Shown here in pieces: positions 7,001 to 15,332 of a DNA stretch of 38,336 bases (position 1 is its first letter; each line of letters opens with the position of its first letter). Under the pieces are notes generated by a model. That model was given only the letters and a program-made list of their open reading frames with translations, made no database searches and was not told the origin of the DNA. Where the stretch lies: contig JABDCY010000010.1 in assembly GCA_013287855.1 (NCBI GenBank), positions 1-38,336 of the forward strand. The letters run 5' to 3'. The stretch comes from Candidatus Babelota bacterium (GTDB taxonomy: Bacteria > Babelota > Babeliae > Babelales > Vermiphilaceae). The translations under genes and the position numbers were made by a program.

Positions 7001-7999
7001 TTATTTTGTCCCAGATGTACTTGAGCTAGCACTTGCAGTAGATTTTTGTCTAATGACTTGCAAAATATTATTTATGTCTTTAAGTTTTGCACTGAGTCTA
7101 CCTTCCCATTCACCGAGTGTTATGCTTTTTTGGAGTATTTTATCTGTCAGTTTTGGAATATTCGACGCCTGCAATTGTTTGAGCGTACCTTTCAAAAAAC
7201 AATCATACTTCATTTTCGCTGCTCTGTTAGCAAAGGAGTACCCAATTTGTCGAATTGCCCATAATTCCACGTCATCATCCCTTTTTTCTGATTTCAACTT
7301 ATCAATTGTTTTCCTAACAGTATCCAAGTCAGCAAAGTCATTTAACCCAAGATACTTATAATAATCCCTGGTACCAATTTGTTCATCAGGTTTGCGGAAC
7401 CTATTTGCTATATTTATGTTAGCAATATATGTGTCTTCGACTTCCTTCTCAAAATTCGGCGATGTGCGCGACCACAATTCTTGTGCTATATTCTTAAGAT
7501 CTTTAAGTTTCTCGATGGTATTAATAATCGAAGCGCACACTAATGCTAACTCACCAACGTTCAGTGGTTCCACTTTCTTATTTTCTATATTACCAAAGAC
7601 CTTTTCCATTCCTTCAAGTTGAGCAACATCATCATCATACTCAGTTACCTGATTATCGGTTACTGTTTCAACTGAACTTTGAACCTGCTGTTTTTCCAAA
7701 ACTTGAACAGTAACACTGAGCGCACTCATAGCGGTTTTAAAGTCGGAAAGTCCATATTGAAATGATAGTGGAAGATCTTGATAGAAGATGTTTGGCGAAA
7801 TTTTAAAATCCTGAGGCGACGTAGGTTGCAAACTATCTTGCTCCTCAGCTTGTTCTATTTGTTTATTTCCTGCAAGTCCTGATTTTTGTGTAGATGACGA
7901 ACCCGCATTCTTTGAATTCATTGCATGAACATTGGGTATTAGCAATACCAATAGGGTAATACTAAACCCATAGAACACCTGCTTTATACTATTTTTCAT
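7001..7999 (-). CDS. Secreted protein with a degenerate C-terminal J-domain
   Basis: 332 residues. I start at the ATG at 7999, which has GGAGATATT before it and is followed by a signal peptide (MKNSIKQVFYGFSITLLVLL, then IPNVHAM). A low-complexity Ser/Gln/Glu-rich stretch and a helical middle follow. At residues about 212-270 the sequence reads RDYYKYLGLNDFADLDTVRK, then WAIRQIGYSFANRAAKMKYD. This matches helices I, II and III of DnaJ domains (D-Y-Y-x-x-L-G ... A-x-x-x-L-S-[DN]-x-x-K-R-x-x-Y-D). The HPD tripeptide that activates Hsp70 is missing. I infer a J-like fold used for binding rather than Hsp70 activation. Confidence 0.72.
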   Translation of the reverse strand: MKNSIKQVFYGFSITLLVLLIPNVHAMNSKNAGSSSTQKSGLAGNKQIEQAEEQDSLQPTSPQDFKISPNIFYQDLPLSFQYGLSDFKTAMSALSVTVQVLEKQQVQSSVETVTDNQVTEYDDDVAQLEGMEKVFGNIENKKVEPLNVGELALVCASIINTIEKLKDLKNIAQELWSRTSPNFEKEVEDTYIANINIANRFRKPDEQIGTRDYYKYLGLNDFADLDTVRKTIDKLKSEKRDDDVELWAIRQIGYSFANRAAKMKYDCFLKGTLKQLQASNIPKLTDKILQKSITLGEWEGRLSAKLKDINNILQVIRQKSTASASSSTSGTK

Positions 8000-8048
8000 A
8001 ATATCTCCATATATAAAAATACCTCTTAATATACAACTTTCATGTATA

Positions 8049-8076
8049 ATTCTATCATAAAAATACAAGTTGTCAA
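8049..8076 (-). promoter_or_regulatory. Promoter of the J-like secreted protein gene
   Basis: On the minus strand, TTGACA (8076-8071) is followed after 16 bases by TAGAAT (8054-8049). It lies 50-77 bases before the ATG at 7999, and the whole leader is AT-rich. It also argues for the 7999 start, because the more upstream in-frame ATG at 8068 would lie inside the promoter. Confidence 0.7.
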
Positions 8077-8199
8077 TTATGAGAGATTTGCATTTTATAG
8101 ATATGGGAAAATACTCATATGGATTAGGGCTTTATAACCCTATTCTGGGTGAGATTAGTAAAAATTTATAGGGTTGCATTTCAGCGATTTGTGAACATT

Positions 8200-8550
8200 C
8201 TATTTGTTTTTATCAGAGACATCATCTGTATGATCCGGTGAGCAACAACAATTTTTAATTACGATTTTTCCATGTGCTGCTGCTACATAAAGATTAGTTA
8301 AGGCAACACCTGCTAAAATACCAGCTGTGGGATTGACACCACAACTATTCTGATTACAGGTATTTTGAGGGGTATAAAATAATGCAAATGCTGATCCTAA
8401 ACCTGATGTCATAGCCACACCACCGTGAAATAGCACCTTACTTAATGCCTGTTTTGTTGAAATTTGACGCTGTGGTGGTTGCGCAAAACAGACATCAGAG
8501 AGAACAACTATGGTCATGAGCAATACTATGTGTGGGAACATTTTTTTCAT
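8200..8550 (-). CDS. Small secreted/membrane protein, cysteine-rich
   Basis: 116 residues with no recognised family. The signal peptide is MKKMFPHIVLLMTIVVLSDVCFA followed by QPPQR. Two hydrophobic segments follow, VLFHGGVAMTSGLGSAFALF (about residues 40-59) and AGILAGVALTNLYVAAAH (about 77-94), so the protein probably sits in or on a membrane. The tail KNCCCSPDHTDD and an earlier CNQNSC give six cysteines in the mature part. It is the last of three similar small minus-strand genes (8200-9368), all with a signal peptide, a polar link and one or two short hydrophobic helices. Confidence 0.65.
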   Translation of the reverse strand: MKKMFPHIVLLMTIVVLSDVCFAQPPQRQISTKQALSKVLFHGGVAMTSGLGSAFALFYTPQNTCNQNSCGVNPTAGILAGVALTNLYVAAAHGKIVIKNCCCSPDHTDDVSDKNK

Positions 8551-8622
8551 ACAGATACCTTTCTCTTACTAAAACAACTGACATGTTAAAGGTACTTGGG
8601 GCAAGCAGAAAAAATCGAGAGA

Positions 8623-9033
8623 TTAACCTTCGTTGTCAGAATTAATAGCATCTGAATCATCTTGATGTAGGTAGTTCGTGAGCGCGATGGTTCCATTACG
8701 GATTGCGATAGCGCCACTCATGAGAGACAGCGCACCGTAATATAACCATTTGCCACTTTCATGCACACTTTTGGCGTTTGCAGTGGTAGTACAGTGAATC
8801 CACTGGCACACAGTAACACAGCCTGTGAGTGTAAAAACAACACCATAAGCAGCGGCTTCATGTAATGGTTTTTTCCAATCACGGTGATCTTCAGAATTTA
8901 GTTGGATCGTATTATTTCGAAGTCGCTCGCGCAACACCTCAGTGTGCGGCAGCGGTTTACCATGGGAACTGCTACTGATGATGGTAAACATCATAAAAAA
9001 AATAAACTGTGCTTTAACTTTTGGCATGTTCAC
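8623..9033 (-). CDS. Small membrane protein, middle gene of a three-gene set
   Basis: 136 residues from a GTG at 9033; an ATG at 9027 is an equally good start. Either start overlaps or abuts the stop of the upstream gene (GTGA overlap), so translation is probably coupled. The N-terminus is hydrophobic (QFIFFMMFTIISSSSHGKP). Two further segments, EAAAYGVVFTLTGCVTVCQW and WLYYGALSLMSGAIAIRNGT, could be membrane helices. The second, followed by IALTNYL, resembles LTNGAAALKYYL in the upstream gene, so the two are paralogues. Function unknown. Confidence 0.65.
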   Translation of the reverse strand: MNMPKVKAQFIFFMMFTIISSSSHGKPLPHTEVLRERLRNNTIQLNSEDHRDWKKPLHEAAAYGVVFTLTGCVTVCQWIHCTTTANAKSVHESGKWLYYGALSLMSGAIAIRNGTIALTNYLHQDDSDAINSDNEG

Positions 9034-9368
9034 TTGTCTTTCTGATTTTTAGGCTGAGCATCATCTTTTACTGCATCTTGCGTAAACAGATAATATTTGA
9101 GAGCCGCCGCACCATTGGTTAATGCTGCAAAACCATTTAATAAACTTGTTACGGCTAAACCACCGAACGCACCATTATCCAATACTTCTCGCTTTGGGTC
9201 ATACGCACATAAGGCTAAACATCCTGCTAATAATGAAACGCTACCAAACATATAGGCATTGTTAAGTGGCCCCTTCCACGATGACTTAGCTTTGGGTTGG
9301 GCGATGGAAATAGATGAAAAAAGTATTGTCATGGTGAAAAACACCGCATAACAATTAAAGGTTTGCAT
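9030..9368 (-). CDS. Small membrane protein, first gene of a three-gene set
   Basis: 112 residues with no recognised family. The ATG at 9368 has a good ribosome-binding site (AAAGGAGTGAGCG). The signal peptide is CYAVFFTMTILFSSISIAQPK. WKGPLNNAYMFGSVSLLAGC parallels WKKPLHEAAAYGVVFTLTGC in the next gene, which is direct evidence that the two are related. A second helix runs through GLAVTSLLNGFAALTNGAAA. The C-terminus is charged (DDAQPKNQKDK). It lies 61 bases downstream of the PIN-PhoH gene on the same strand and could be read from the same transcript. Confidence 0.68.
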   Translation of the reverse strand: MQTFNCYAVFFTMTILFSSISIAQPKAKSSWKGPLNNAYMFGSVSLLAGCLALCAYDPKREVLDNGAFGGLAVTSLLNGFAALTNGAAALKYYLFTQDAVKDDAQPKNQKDK

Positions 9369-9429
9369 CGCTCACTCCTTTACATCAACAAAGCAAAATC
9401 CACCAGATACACTGAGTGAGCATTCACAT

Positions 9430-10827
9430 TTATAACAATTCACTCGCCAATTTACTGAGCTCACTGCGTTCGCTGCTTTCAAGATACACTGATCCGAACA
9501 TTGCTTGGTCTTTAAACCGCTCACTGGCTACCACAAGTCCATTACTGCTGAAATCTAAATACGGCGAGTCGATCTGGTATGGATCACCGGCCAAAATAAT
9601 TTTGCTACCTTCACCCACACGAGTGATCAATGTTTTAACTTCATGCGGTGTTAAATTTTGCACTTCATCAATAAGAATATATTGATACGGAATTGAGCGC
9701 CCGCGCATGTAGGTTATTGCTTCCAAACTTAAGCGCCCTTTTTGAATAAGATTATCAACACTTCCTAAACCACCACGAATATTCTGATGACGGTACCGTT
9801 CTTTTCTGTGTCCTCGTTGATATCCGCCCTCCCCTTCGCCCGTTGTAGCTTCCTCCAAATGTTCTGAAATCGCTGCATGGTGCACAATAAATTCGATATT
9901 GTCATGAATCGGCAACATCCAGCTGTGTAATTTTTCTTGAATATCACCGGGCAGGTAGCCGATATCACGACCCAATGGCACCACCGGGCGAGAGACCAGA
10001 ATTTTTTGATAATCATCATGAATAAGTACTTGATGCAAACCAGCAAGCAAGGCAAGAAATGTTTTTCCTGTTCCCGCAGGTCCAAACAATGTGACTAACG
10101 TAACTTCTTTATCAAGCAATAAATCAAGTGCCATGAGCTGTTGAGGGTTGCGCGCTTGCAAAGGCCAGGCAAATTTTGGTTGATGCACTTCTTTGAATTT
10201 TTTCGAGCCTAAATATCGAAATACACGATAGTTGTGCTTATTACTTTGACTTTCGAGCAACACAAATTCGTTTTTGTTCAGCTTGCGTTGCTCAAGAACT
10301 TCCTGCAATCCTTCAGGGAATTCTCCTTTAAGTTGCACAGAAGCGCCCGTCGCTCGAACCCAGCCATGATAAAATGCTTCTTCGCTTACTTTGTCTTTGA
10401 GATAATCCTGAGCATCGATGCCCAGAACATTAGCTTTCACCCGCGCATTTAAATCTTTACTGATAAATTCTACCGCTTGTCCTTGTTCTTTGAGCAAAAG
10501 TGCCATTGATAATATTTCATTATCAGGAGAATTAAATGACAAGAAAGGGGAGCGTTTTTGTGTGAGATCGGGAAACAAAACTTGTACATAACCACCATTG
10601 TCAAGCTCGACACCATCACGCAATGAACCACGGGAACGCAACTCATCAAGATACCGAATAACTGCGCGCGCATTGCGGCCGCGATCCGAAGTTTCTTCTT
10701 TTAATTGATCAAGTTCTTCCAGAACCGTAATAGGCAAAGCGATACAAGATTTTTCAAAAGCAAAGAGTGCTTTGGGGTCATACACTACAACATTGGTGTC
10801 GATGATATATATCTTCTTGCAATCCAT
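9430..10827 (-). CDS. PIN domain-PhoH family ATPase (YlaK-like)
   Basis: 465 residues from ATG 10827; in-frame starts farther upstream have no well-placed ribosome-binding site. The N-terminal PIN domain is seen from IIDTNVVVYDPKA (residues 9-21) with further acidic residues (ELDQLKEE, DNEILSMA). The C-terminal PhoH ATPase has Walker A GPAGTGKT at about 249-256 and Walker B as ILIDEVQNLTPHEVKT, followed by ILAGDPYQID. PIN-PhoH proteins are thought to couple an RNA-processing nuclease to an ATP-driven motor. The ATPase signature is complete. The region between Walker A and B contains a Gly/Arg/His-rich insertion (TTGEGEGGYQRGHRKERYRH). Confidence 0.93.
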   Translation of the reverse strand: MDCKKIYIIDTNVVVYDPKALFAFEKSCIALPITVLEELDQLKEETSDRGRNARAVIRYLDELRSRGSLRDGVELDNGGYVQVLFPDLTQKRSPFLSFNSPDNEILSMALLLKEQGQAVEFISKDLNARVKANVLGIDAQDYLKDKVSEEAFYHGWVRATGASVQLKGEFPEGLQEVLEQRKLNKNEFVLLESQSNKHNYRVFRYLGSKKFKEVHQPKFAWPLQARNPQQLMALDLLLDKEVTLVTLFGPAGTGKTFLALLAGLHQVLIHDDYQKILVSRPVVPLGRDIGYLPGDIQEKLHSWMLPIHDNIEFIVHHAAISEHLEEATTGEGEGGYQRGHRKERYRHQNIRGGLGSVDNLIQKGRLSLEAITYMRGRSIPYQYILIDEVQNLTPHEVKTLITRVGEGSKIILAGDPYQIDSPYLDFSSNGLVVASERFKDQAMFGSVYLESSERSELSKLASELL

Positions 10828-11053
10828 TACGCGCCTTTTTTTAAACACTTTTTTGAATTTCATGCCTCTTATTACTGAACAAACGTTATGGAGAGTAACA
10901 TAGCAGACACAACCATGCAAACAACAATAGTATCTTTCGCTATAAAAGACCGTTCCGTGCAGATTTTTTTGGTTGCAATCTTGACAGAAAGACTATTTTC
11001 GATAAAAATTGATGCGACAAAATTCATATAACATGATCACGTTTAGGGGAAAC

Positions 11054-11503
11054 ATGATGTTCCGACACTATTCTAAAACTACCCTGCTTATTGCTGCTCT
11101 CGCATTATCCATAAATCTGGGTGCAATGGAATCTACAAAAAGAAGTTGGGAAGCTTTGGGAAAACTGCCTGATGCTATTGCATCGATTGAAGAATTATCT
11201 AATTTACTCACAAACTTTCTCAAAAATCCTATTGTTAATAATGAGGCAATGAATGCACTTGTAGCTAAAGTTGATGGCTTGGCAACATCTGCACAAGTTA
11301 CCGAATTAGCGTCCAAACTTGAAATCAATAACCGCCAAGCAGCTGAGCTCGTGGCGCGCTTGAAAAAATATGAGTACTATACAACACATGCCGTCCTTGC
11401 TGTTGGCGTTATTGCCAGTGCTTATGGTGCCTGGAAACTCGGCTGGTGGTTAAAGACTGCCTGGGAGACCAAAAAACAGCAAAAATCGGTAAAAACAGCT
11501 TAA
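11054..11503 (+). CDS. Small exported, C-terminally anchored coiled-coil protein
   Basis: 149 residues. ATG 11054 follows TTTAGGGGAAAC, a strong ribosome-binding site, and starts a signal peptide (KTTLLIAALALSINLGAMES). The middle (about residues 30-100) is helical and fits a coiled coil (VAKVDGLATSAQVTELASKL and EINNRQAAELVARLKK). A C-terminal hydrophobic segment, THAVLAVGVIASAYGAWKLG, is followed by lysines. The same C-terminal pattern (HAVxxxxVIxxA.YGxxxLG) ends the next gene, so the two may share an anchor. Function unknown. A terminator follows. Confidence 0.75.
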   Translation: MMFRHYSKTTLLIAALALSINLGAMESTKRSWEALGKLPDAIASIEELSNLLTNFLKNPIVNNEAMNALVAKVDGLATSAQVTELASKLEINNRQAAELVARLKKYEYYTTHAVLAVGVIASAYGAWKLGWWLKTAWETKKQQKSVKTA

Positions 11504-11530
11504 TTTTAACGATATACCCTGAAAATCATT

Positions 11531-11556
11531 AACCCGCCGTAAAAAGCGGGTTTTTT
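11531..11556 (+). terminator. Rho-independent terminator
   Basis: AACCCGC (11531-11537) pairs with GCGGGTT (11546-11552), loop CGTAAAAA, followed by a run of six T. It ends the transcript of the anchored coiled-coil gene. Confidence 0.9.
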
Positions 11557-11617
11557 AATACCTTCAGGTTTTTTGTAAACGTATCCTCCCCTGAAAATAT
11601 AACCCTAGCTTACCCTA

Positions 11618-11646
11618 TTGACAGACTGAATTTAATGCTATAGATT
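11618..11646 (+). promoter_or_regulatory. Promoter for the helical secreted protein
   Basis: TTGACA (11618-11623), a perfect -35, followed after 17 bases by TAGATT (11641-11646); the overlapping TATAGA at 11639 is an alternative -10 at a 15-base spacing. The gene start at 11685 has ATGGAGGTTTT in front, a strong ribosome-binding site. High expression is a fair inference. Confidence 0.7.
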
Positions 11647-11684
11647 AGTAATAATAATAATTGTAACAAAATGGAGGTTTTATT

Positions 11685-12713
11685 ATGTTACGTTCTACTT
11701 ATTTGAACCTGTTAGTTATGGGTTCGTTATTGGGATCCCAGGCAGTTAATGCTGCTGATTCAATGGGTGATGCAGTTAAGATGGCATACAATGATGCCAA
11801 AACTGCTGCAAAAGATGTGGTTGTTGCTGAAGGTACCTATTATGTTGATAAGGGTGCTGATATCCTTGGCACAGCAAAACACAACCTGCGTACCAGACCA
11901 TTAAACAGTCTTGCTAGTGGTATTACAACTACCACGAGCTTTTATACTACCCTGAAAGATATGCTGCAACCTAAATGGCAAGCATTTACCTCTTGGTTTA
12001 ATCTTTCCGATTCATGTAATCCAGCTACTGCAGAAAATCTGATTACGGTGCCTGGCGAGGATGCGGTTAAAGCTGTTGCTACAGCCATGACTCCTGAAGA
12101 ATTTGCCAAAGCAATCTCAACATCAGACGCTACTAAAGCTGTGCAAAAGTTCGGGTCAGATGCAACTAAGACTGCGCAAGAATTCGGCAACAAAATTATG
12201 GCAACAAAAACGGGCATGGAACTAAGCAATGATATTACTTCTCTTGCTAATCATGTTTCGCAAGTGTCACAACAAATTTCTAAGTCTGCTAAGAATGCGA
12301 AAAAATATACATCACCTTGGGAAAGAGTTCCTTTAACTCCAGAAGCGCAGAAACTTGTTGAAGACACAAAGCAACTTGTTACGAATGTTGCATCTTCAGC
12401 AACAAGATCAACGCAAAATGCTGTTGAGTCATGCACTGATGAAATGTCTGAAGCATGTCGAAATAAATGTCAGCAAACAGCCACTAAAGAACTACGAGAA
12501 AAATTCCTTAACAATGATGTCAAGAACAGCGTAAATGACACCATGTGTTGCACTGGAATCACCAACGTAAATGACGTTATACATGCAGTAGTTGGCGCCG
12601 CTGTGATCTCAGCAGGCATCTATGGAACTTACACACTTGGTTCTAAATTATGCTCATGGCTGTACAATAAATATTACAGCACACCAGTGAAAGAAGAGCA
12701 AAAGCAACAGTAA
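11685..12713 (+). CDS. Secreted helical protein with C-terminal anchor
   Basis: 342 residues with no recognised family. The signal peptide is MLRSTYLNLLVMGSLLGSQAVNA followed by ADSMGD. The mature part is Ala/Thr/Lys-rich and strongly helical, with repeated phrases such as TKAVQKFGSDATKTAQEFGN and VEDTKQLVTNVASSATRST. A cysteine cluster occurs at about residues 250-290 (ESCTDEMSEACRNKC, then DTMCCTG). The C-terminus has a hydrophobic segment IHAVVGAAVISAGIYGTYTL like that of the gene at 11054. With its strong promoter, leader and terminator it looks highly expressed. An exported surface or periplasmic protein is my inference. Confidence 0.75.
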   Translation: MLRSTYLNLLVMGSLLGSQAVNAADSMGDAVKMAYNDAKTAAKDVVVAEGTYYVDKGADILGTAKHNLRTRPLNSLASGITTTTSFYTTLKDMLQPKWQAFTSWFNLSDSCNPATAENLITVPGEDAVKAVATAMTPEEFAKAISTSDATKAVQKFGSDATKTAQEFGNKIMATKTGMELSNDITSLANHVSQVSQQISKSAKNAKKYTSPWERVPLTPEAQKLVEDTKQLVTNVASSATRSTQNAVESCTDEMSEACRNKCQQTATKELREKFLNNDVKNSVNDTMCCTGITNVNDVIHAVVGAAVISAGIYGTYTLGSKLCSWLYNKYYSTPVKEEQKQQ

Positions 12714-12744
12714 ACTGCATAAGTTTCACTTATTGAGAAATGAG

Positions 12745-12779
12745 AGGTCCGCTCCTACGAAAATAGGGCGGACCTTTTT
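12745..12779 (+). terminator. Rho-independent terminator
   Basis: AGGTCCGC (12745-12752) pairs with GCGGACCT (12768-12775), with a 15-base loop that can pair a little more (CCTA/TAGG), followed by TTTTT. It ends the transcript of the helical secreted protein. Confidence 0.9.
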
Positions 12780-12857
12780 GTTGCTCGCAATCCAATACTT
12801 TTCCTGTGTTACAAACCTGTTATACTGGCTTCATAGATTATTACTAAAATAAGGACA

Positions 12858-13032
12858 TATGGTTCGACTATGCTCACCACGAACGGATGATTTTATACTC
12901 TCGATAATAGTAATTCCTTCCCGCCATAAAGTTATTTTTTTGTGTCGACAGGAACCATAATCTGACAATTTTCTAGAAATCTCCCGAACTGAAAAATTTT
13001 TATCCGTTCGTGGTGAGCACAGTCGAACCATA
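12858..13032. repeat. MITE-like element in the thrS leader
   Basis: Terminal inverted repeats of 31 bases (12858-12888 and 13002-13032) differ at one base. They start TATGGTTCGACT and end CACGAACGGAT. They flank about 113 bases with no coding potential. The similarity continues a few bases outward (GGAC on the left, GTCC on the right). thrS starts 28 bases later. The same words (GGTTCGA, CGTTCGTGGTGAG) occur in the repeats at 2911, 15368 and 33420. Confidence 0.85.
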
Positions 13033-13059
13033 AGTCCGAATAATACCAGAGGAAGCCCT

Positions 13060-14769
13060 ATGAAGAACAAATACTCCCTTGCAGAACTGCGACACTCAAC
13101 AGCCCACCTCATTGCCCATGCGGTAACTGAACTTTTCCCTCACACGCTGTTGACTATAGGGCCAGCAACTGAAGAAGGGTTTTTCTACGATTTCTTACCA
13201 GAGCGCAATTTTAAAGAAGAAGATTTGCCCATTATTACGCAGCGCATGCAGGAGATTGTCAAGCGCAACATACCACTCACACACCGTGAAATATCAAAAA
13301 CCGAGGCTCGTGAGATTTTTAAAAACAATCCTTTCAAGATGGAGCTTATTGATCAAATCCCTGGTGACACCGTAGGGCTTGCAGAACAAGGCGATTTTTT
13401 TGATCTGTGTCGTGGCGGCCACGTGGCTTCGACCGGAATGCTCGGTAACTTTAAACTACTTAATATTTCTGGATCGTATTGGCGTGCTGACAGAAATGGC
13501 CAGCCACTACAACGGATTTCCGGTACTGCGTTTTTTACCGCAGAAGATCTTGCCGATTATGAACGCCGGGTGCAAGAAGCAGAAATGTATGATCACCGCC
13601 GTCTGGGTAAACAACTTGATTTATTTTCATTCCATGATGAAGGTGTTGGATTCCCCTTCTTTCATCCCAAAGGCAAAAAAATCATCAATATACTTACCCA
13701 ATATTTACGTAAATTACTTGAAGCTGACAACTACCAAGAAATTTCAACACCAATTATGCTGAGCGACGAACTCTGGCGCCGATCAGGGCATTATGCGCAT
13801 TACAAACAAAACATGTATTTCTGCAACATTGATGATACAACATATGCAATTCGCCCCATGAACTGCCCCGGAGCGATTTTGGTCTACAAAAATCGCCCGC
13901 GTTCTTATCGTGAATTACCACTTAAATTTGCTGAATTTGGTCTGGTACACCGTCATGAACTTTCGGGCGTGCTCCATGGTCTTTTACGGGTACGCGCATT
14001 TACCCAAGATGATGCGCACATTTTTTGCACCGTAGATCAAATAGAAACAGAAATAGGCAAGCTCATTGCCATGATCTTCAAAGTTTTTAAACATCTTGGA
14101 TTTGAAAACATACAAATGGGTTTATCAACAAGACCCGAGAAATCCATAGGCAGTGATGAACTATGGGAAAAAGCAACCCAGGCATTAATAAATGGTCTTA
14201 AAAAAGCAAATTGTCCGTATATTATTAATGAGGGCGACGGCGCTTTTTACGGCCCAAAAATAGACTTTTTAATTGAAGACTCAATGAAGCGCAAATGGCA
14301 ATGCAGCACTATTCAAGTCGATTTCTTCCAACCGGAAAATTTTGATTTAAGTTATATTGCACCAAGCGGCAAAAAAGAACGCCCCGTCATGATTCACCGC
14401 GTAATTTACGGGTCTCTTGAGCGACTTTTTGCCGTATTACTTGAACATCATAAAGGAAATCTTCCATTCTGGGTGTCACCAGTACAAGCACGCATTTTGA
14501 CCATCACCGATGAGCAAAAAGAATATGCGAATACGCTTTTGGCTAAACTGCAAGCCGCTGGCATTCGTGCGGAACTTGATGAAACGGGCGAACAACTTGC
14601 GGCACAAATCAAAGCTGCGCAGCTTGATAAAATTCCATGGATGCTCGTGATTGGTAAAAAAGAAGTAGAGAATAATACCATCACCTTGCGTAATCGCGAT
14701 GGCAAACAAGAATTTGGATTGACACTAGAAGCTATTCTTGAGAAAGCGCATACGTTAAACAACCAATAA
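13060..14769 (+). CDS. thrS: Threonyl-tRNA synthetase lacking the TGS domain
   Basis: 569 residues against about 640 in most bacteria. It starts directly in the editing domain: RHSTAHLIAH near residues 11-20 gives the H-x-x-x-H pair, and DLCRGGHV near 115-122 gives the Cys and His (usually C-x-G-P-H). The class II catalytic core follows: RPMNCPGAILVY with the zinc-ligand Cys, FGLVHRHELSGVLHGLLRVR (motif 2), TQDDAHIFC (His ligand), MIHRVIYGSLERL (third ligand and motif 3), then the anticodon-binding domain. The enzyme charges tRNA-Thr. ATG 13060 follows AGAGGAAGCCCT; no upstream start could restore the TGS domain because the repeat element lies there. Confidence 0.95.
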   Translation: MKNKYSLAELRHSTAHLIAHAVTELFPHTLLTIGPATEEGFFYDFLPERNFKEEDLPIITQRMQEIVKRNIPLTHREISKTEAREIFKNNPFKMELIDQIPGDTVGLAEQGDFFDLCRGGHVASTGMLGNFKLLNISGSYWRADRNGQPLQRISGTAFFTAEDLADYERRVQEAEMYDHRRLGKQLDLFSFHDEGVGFPFFHPKGKKIINILTQYLRKLLEADNYQEISTPIMLSDELWRRSGHYAHYKQNMYFCNIDDTTYAIRPMNCPGAILVYKNRPRSYRELPLKFAEFGLVHRHELSGVLHGLLRVRAFTQDDAHIFCTVDQIETEIGKLIAMIFKVFKHLGFENIQMGLSTRPEKSIGSDELWEKATQALINGLKKANCPYIINEGDGAFYGPKIDFLIEDSMKRKWQCSTIQVDFFQPENFDLSYIAPSGKKERPVMIHRVIYGSLERLFAVLLEHHKGNLPFWVSPVQARILTITDEQKEYANTLLAKLQAAGIRAELDETGEQLAAQIKAAQLDKIPWMLVIGKKEVENNTITLRNRDGKQEFGLTLEAILEKAHTLNNQ

Positions 14770-14789
14770 ATTTTACCCGAGGAAATTTC

Positions 14790-15332
14790 ATGAAAAAAAC
14801 ATTAGTACTAATAACTTCGGCATGGTGCATCGTCACCCAACTTTTTTGCATGGACGATAAGCCACTAGGGATTAAAAAGTTACACACGTTTCCGAAGTTA
14901 ACAACATATGACCTAACGAATGCCGTAAATACGGCGCTGGTAAAACCAGAAGAATGGACGTCTGCAAATGTTCAATCAGAGATGACAGAGGATGGAGGAA
15001 GCAAGCTAGGTGTTTACCTAAAGAGAAAAGATGATAGCAGTGATGCCTGGATAACGTGCAGATTGAGCAAGGATGATAATAAAACAACTCTTCTGAGTTT
15101 TAAGCCTGTCCAACGTCAAACTTCACCTATCGTAATGCAACACGTAAACTCAATCAATGGGCCTAAATATTTTTGCATGTCGATGGTAGATGATTACTCT
15201 GTATGGACATTTAGTCCCGCCGATAAAATTACCTTTGGTGGCAGTTGGACTTCTGCTAGTCAAATGACCGTATTAGCTGCAGTGATCAATCATCATTTAA
15301 AAGATAGCTTTGACGAGCAGCAAAAAAAATAA
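14790..15332 (+). CDS. Small secreted protein, pair member A
   Basis: 180 residues with no recognised family. The signal peptide (MKKTLVLITSAWCIVTQLFC, then MDDK) follows a ribosome-binding site GAGGAAATTTC. The mature protein is beta-rich and polar. Its end, KITFGGSW then MTVLAAVINHHLKDSF, matches IITFPTYV then MQLLTEVLNAFLKREF of the gene at 15693, so the two are paralogues. It lies 20 bases after thrS and may be co-transcribed. Its last codons (DSFDEQQKK) appear to have been rebuilt when the repeat element inserted: a copy of the old end lies at 15537-15569. Confidence 0.75.
   Translation: MKKTLVLITSAWCIVTQLFCMDDKPLGIKKLHTFPKLTTYDLTNAVNTALVKPEEWTSANVQSEMTEDGGSKLGVYLKRKDDSSDAWITCRLSKDDNKTTLLSFKPVQRQTSPIVMQHVNSINGPKYFCMSMVDDYSVWTFSPADKITFGGSWTSASQMTVLAAVINHHLKDSFDEQQKK

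Noticed and set aside
12780-13059. T-box riboswitch before thrS
   Set aside because: No T-box consensus (TGGNACCGCG-type) and no terminator after it; the structure is explained by the inverted-repeat element.
12831-13112. 93-codon minus-strand frame over the thrS leader
   Set aside because: It runs across the inverted repeat and into thrS in antisense; a by-product of the element.
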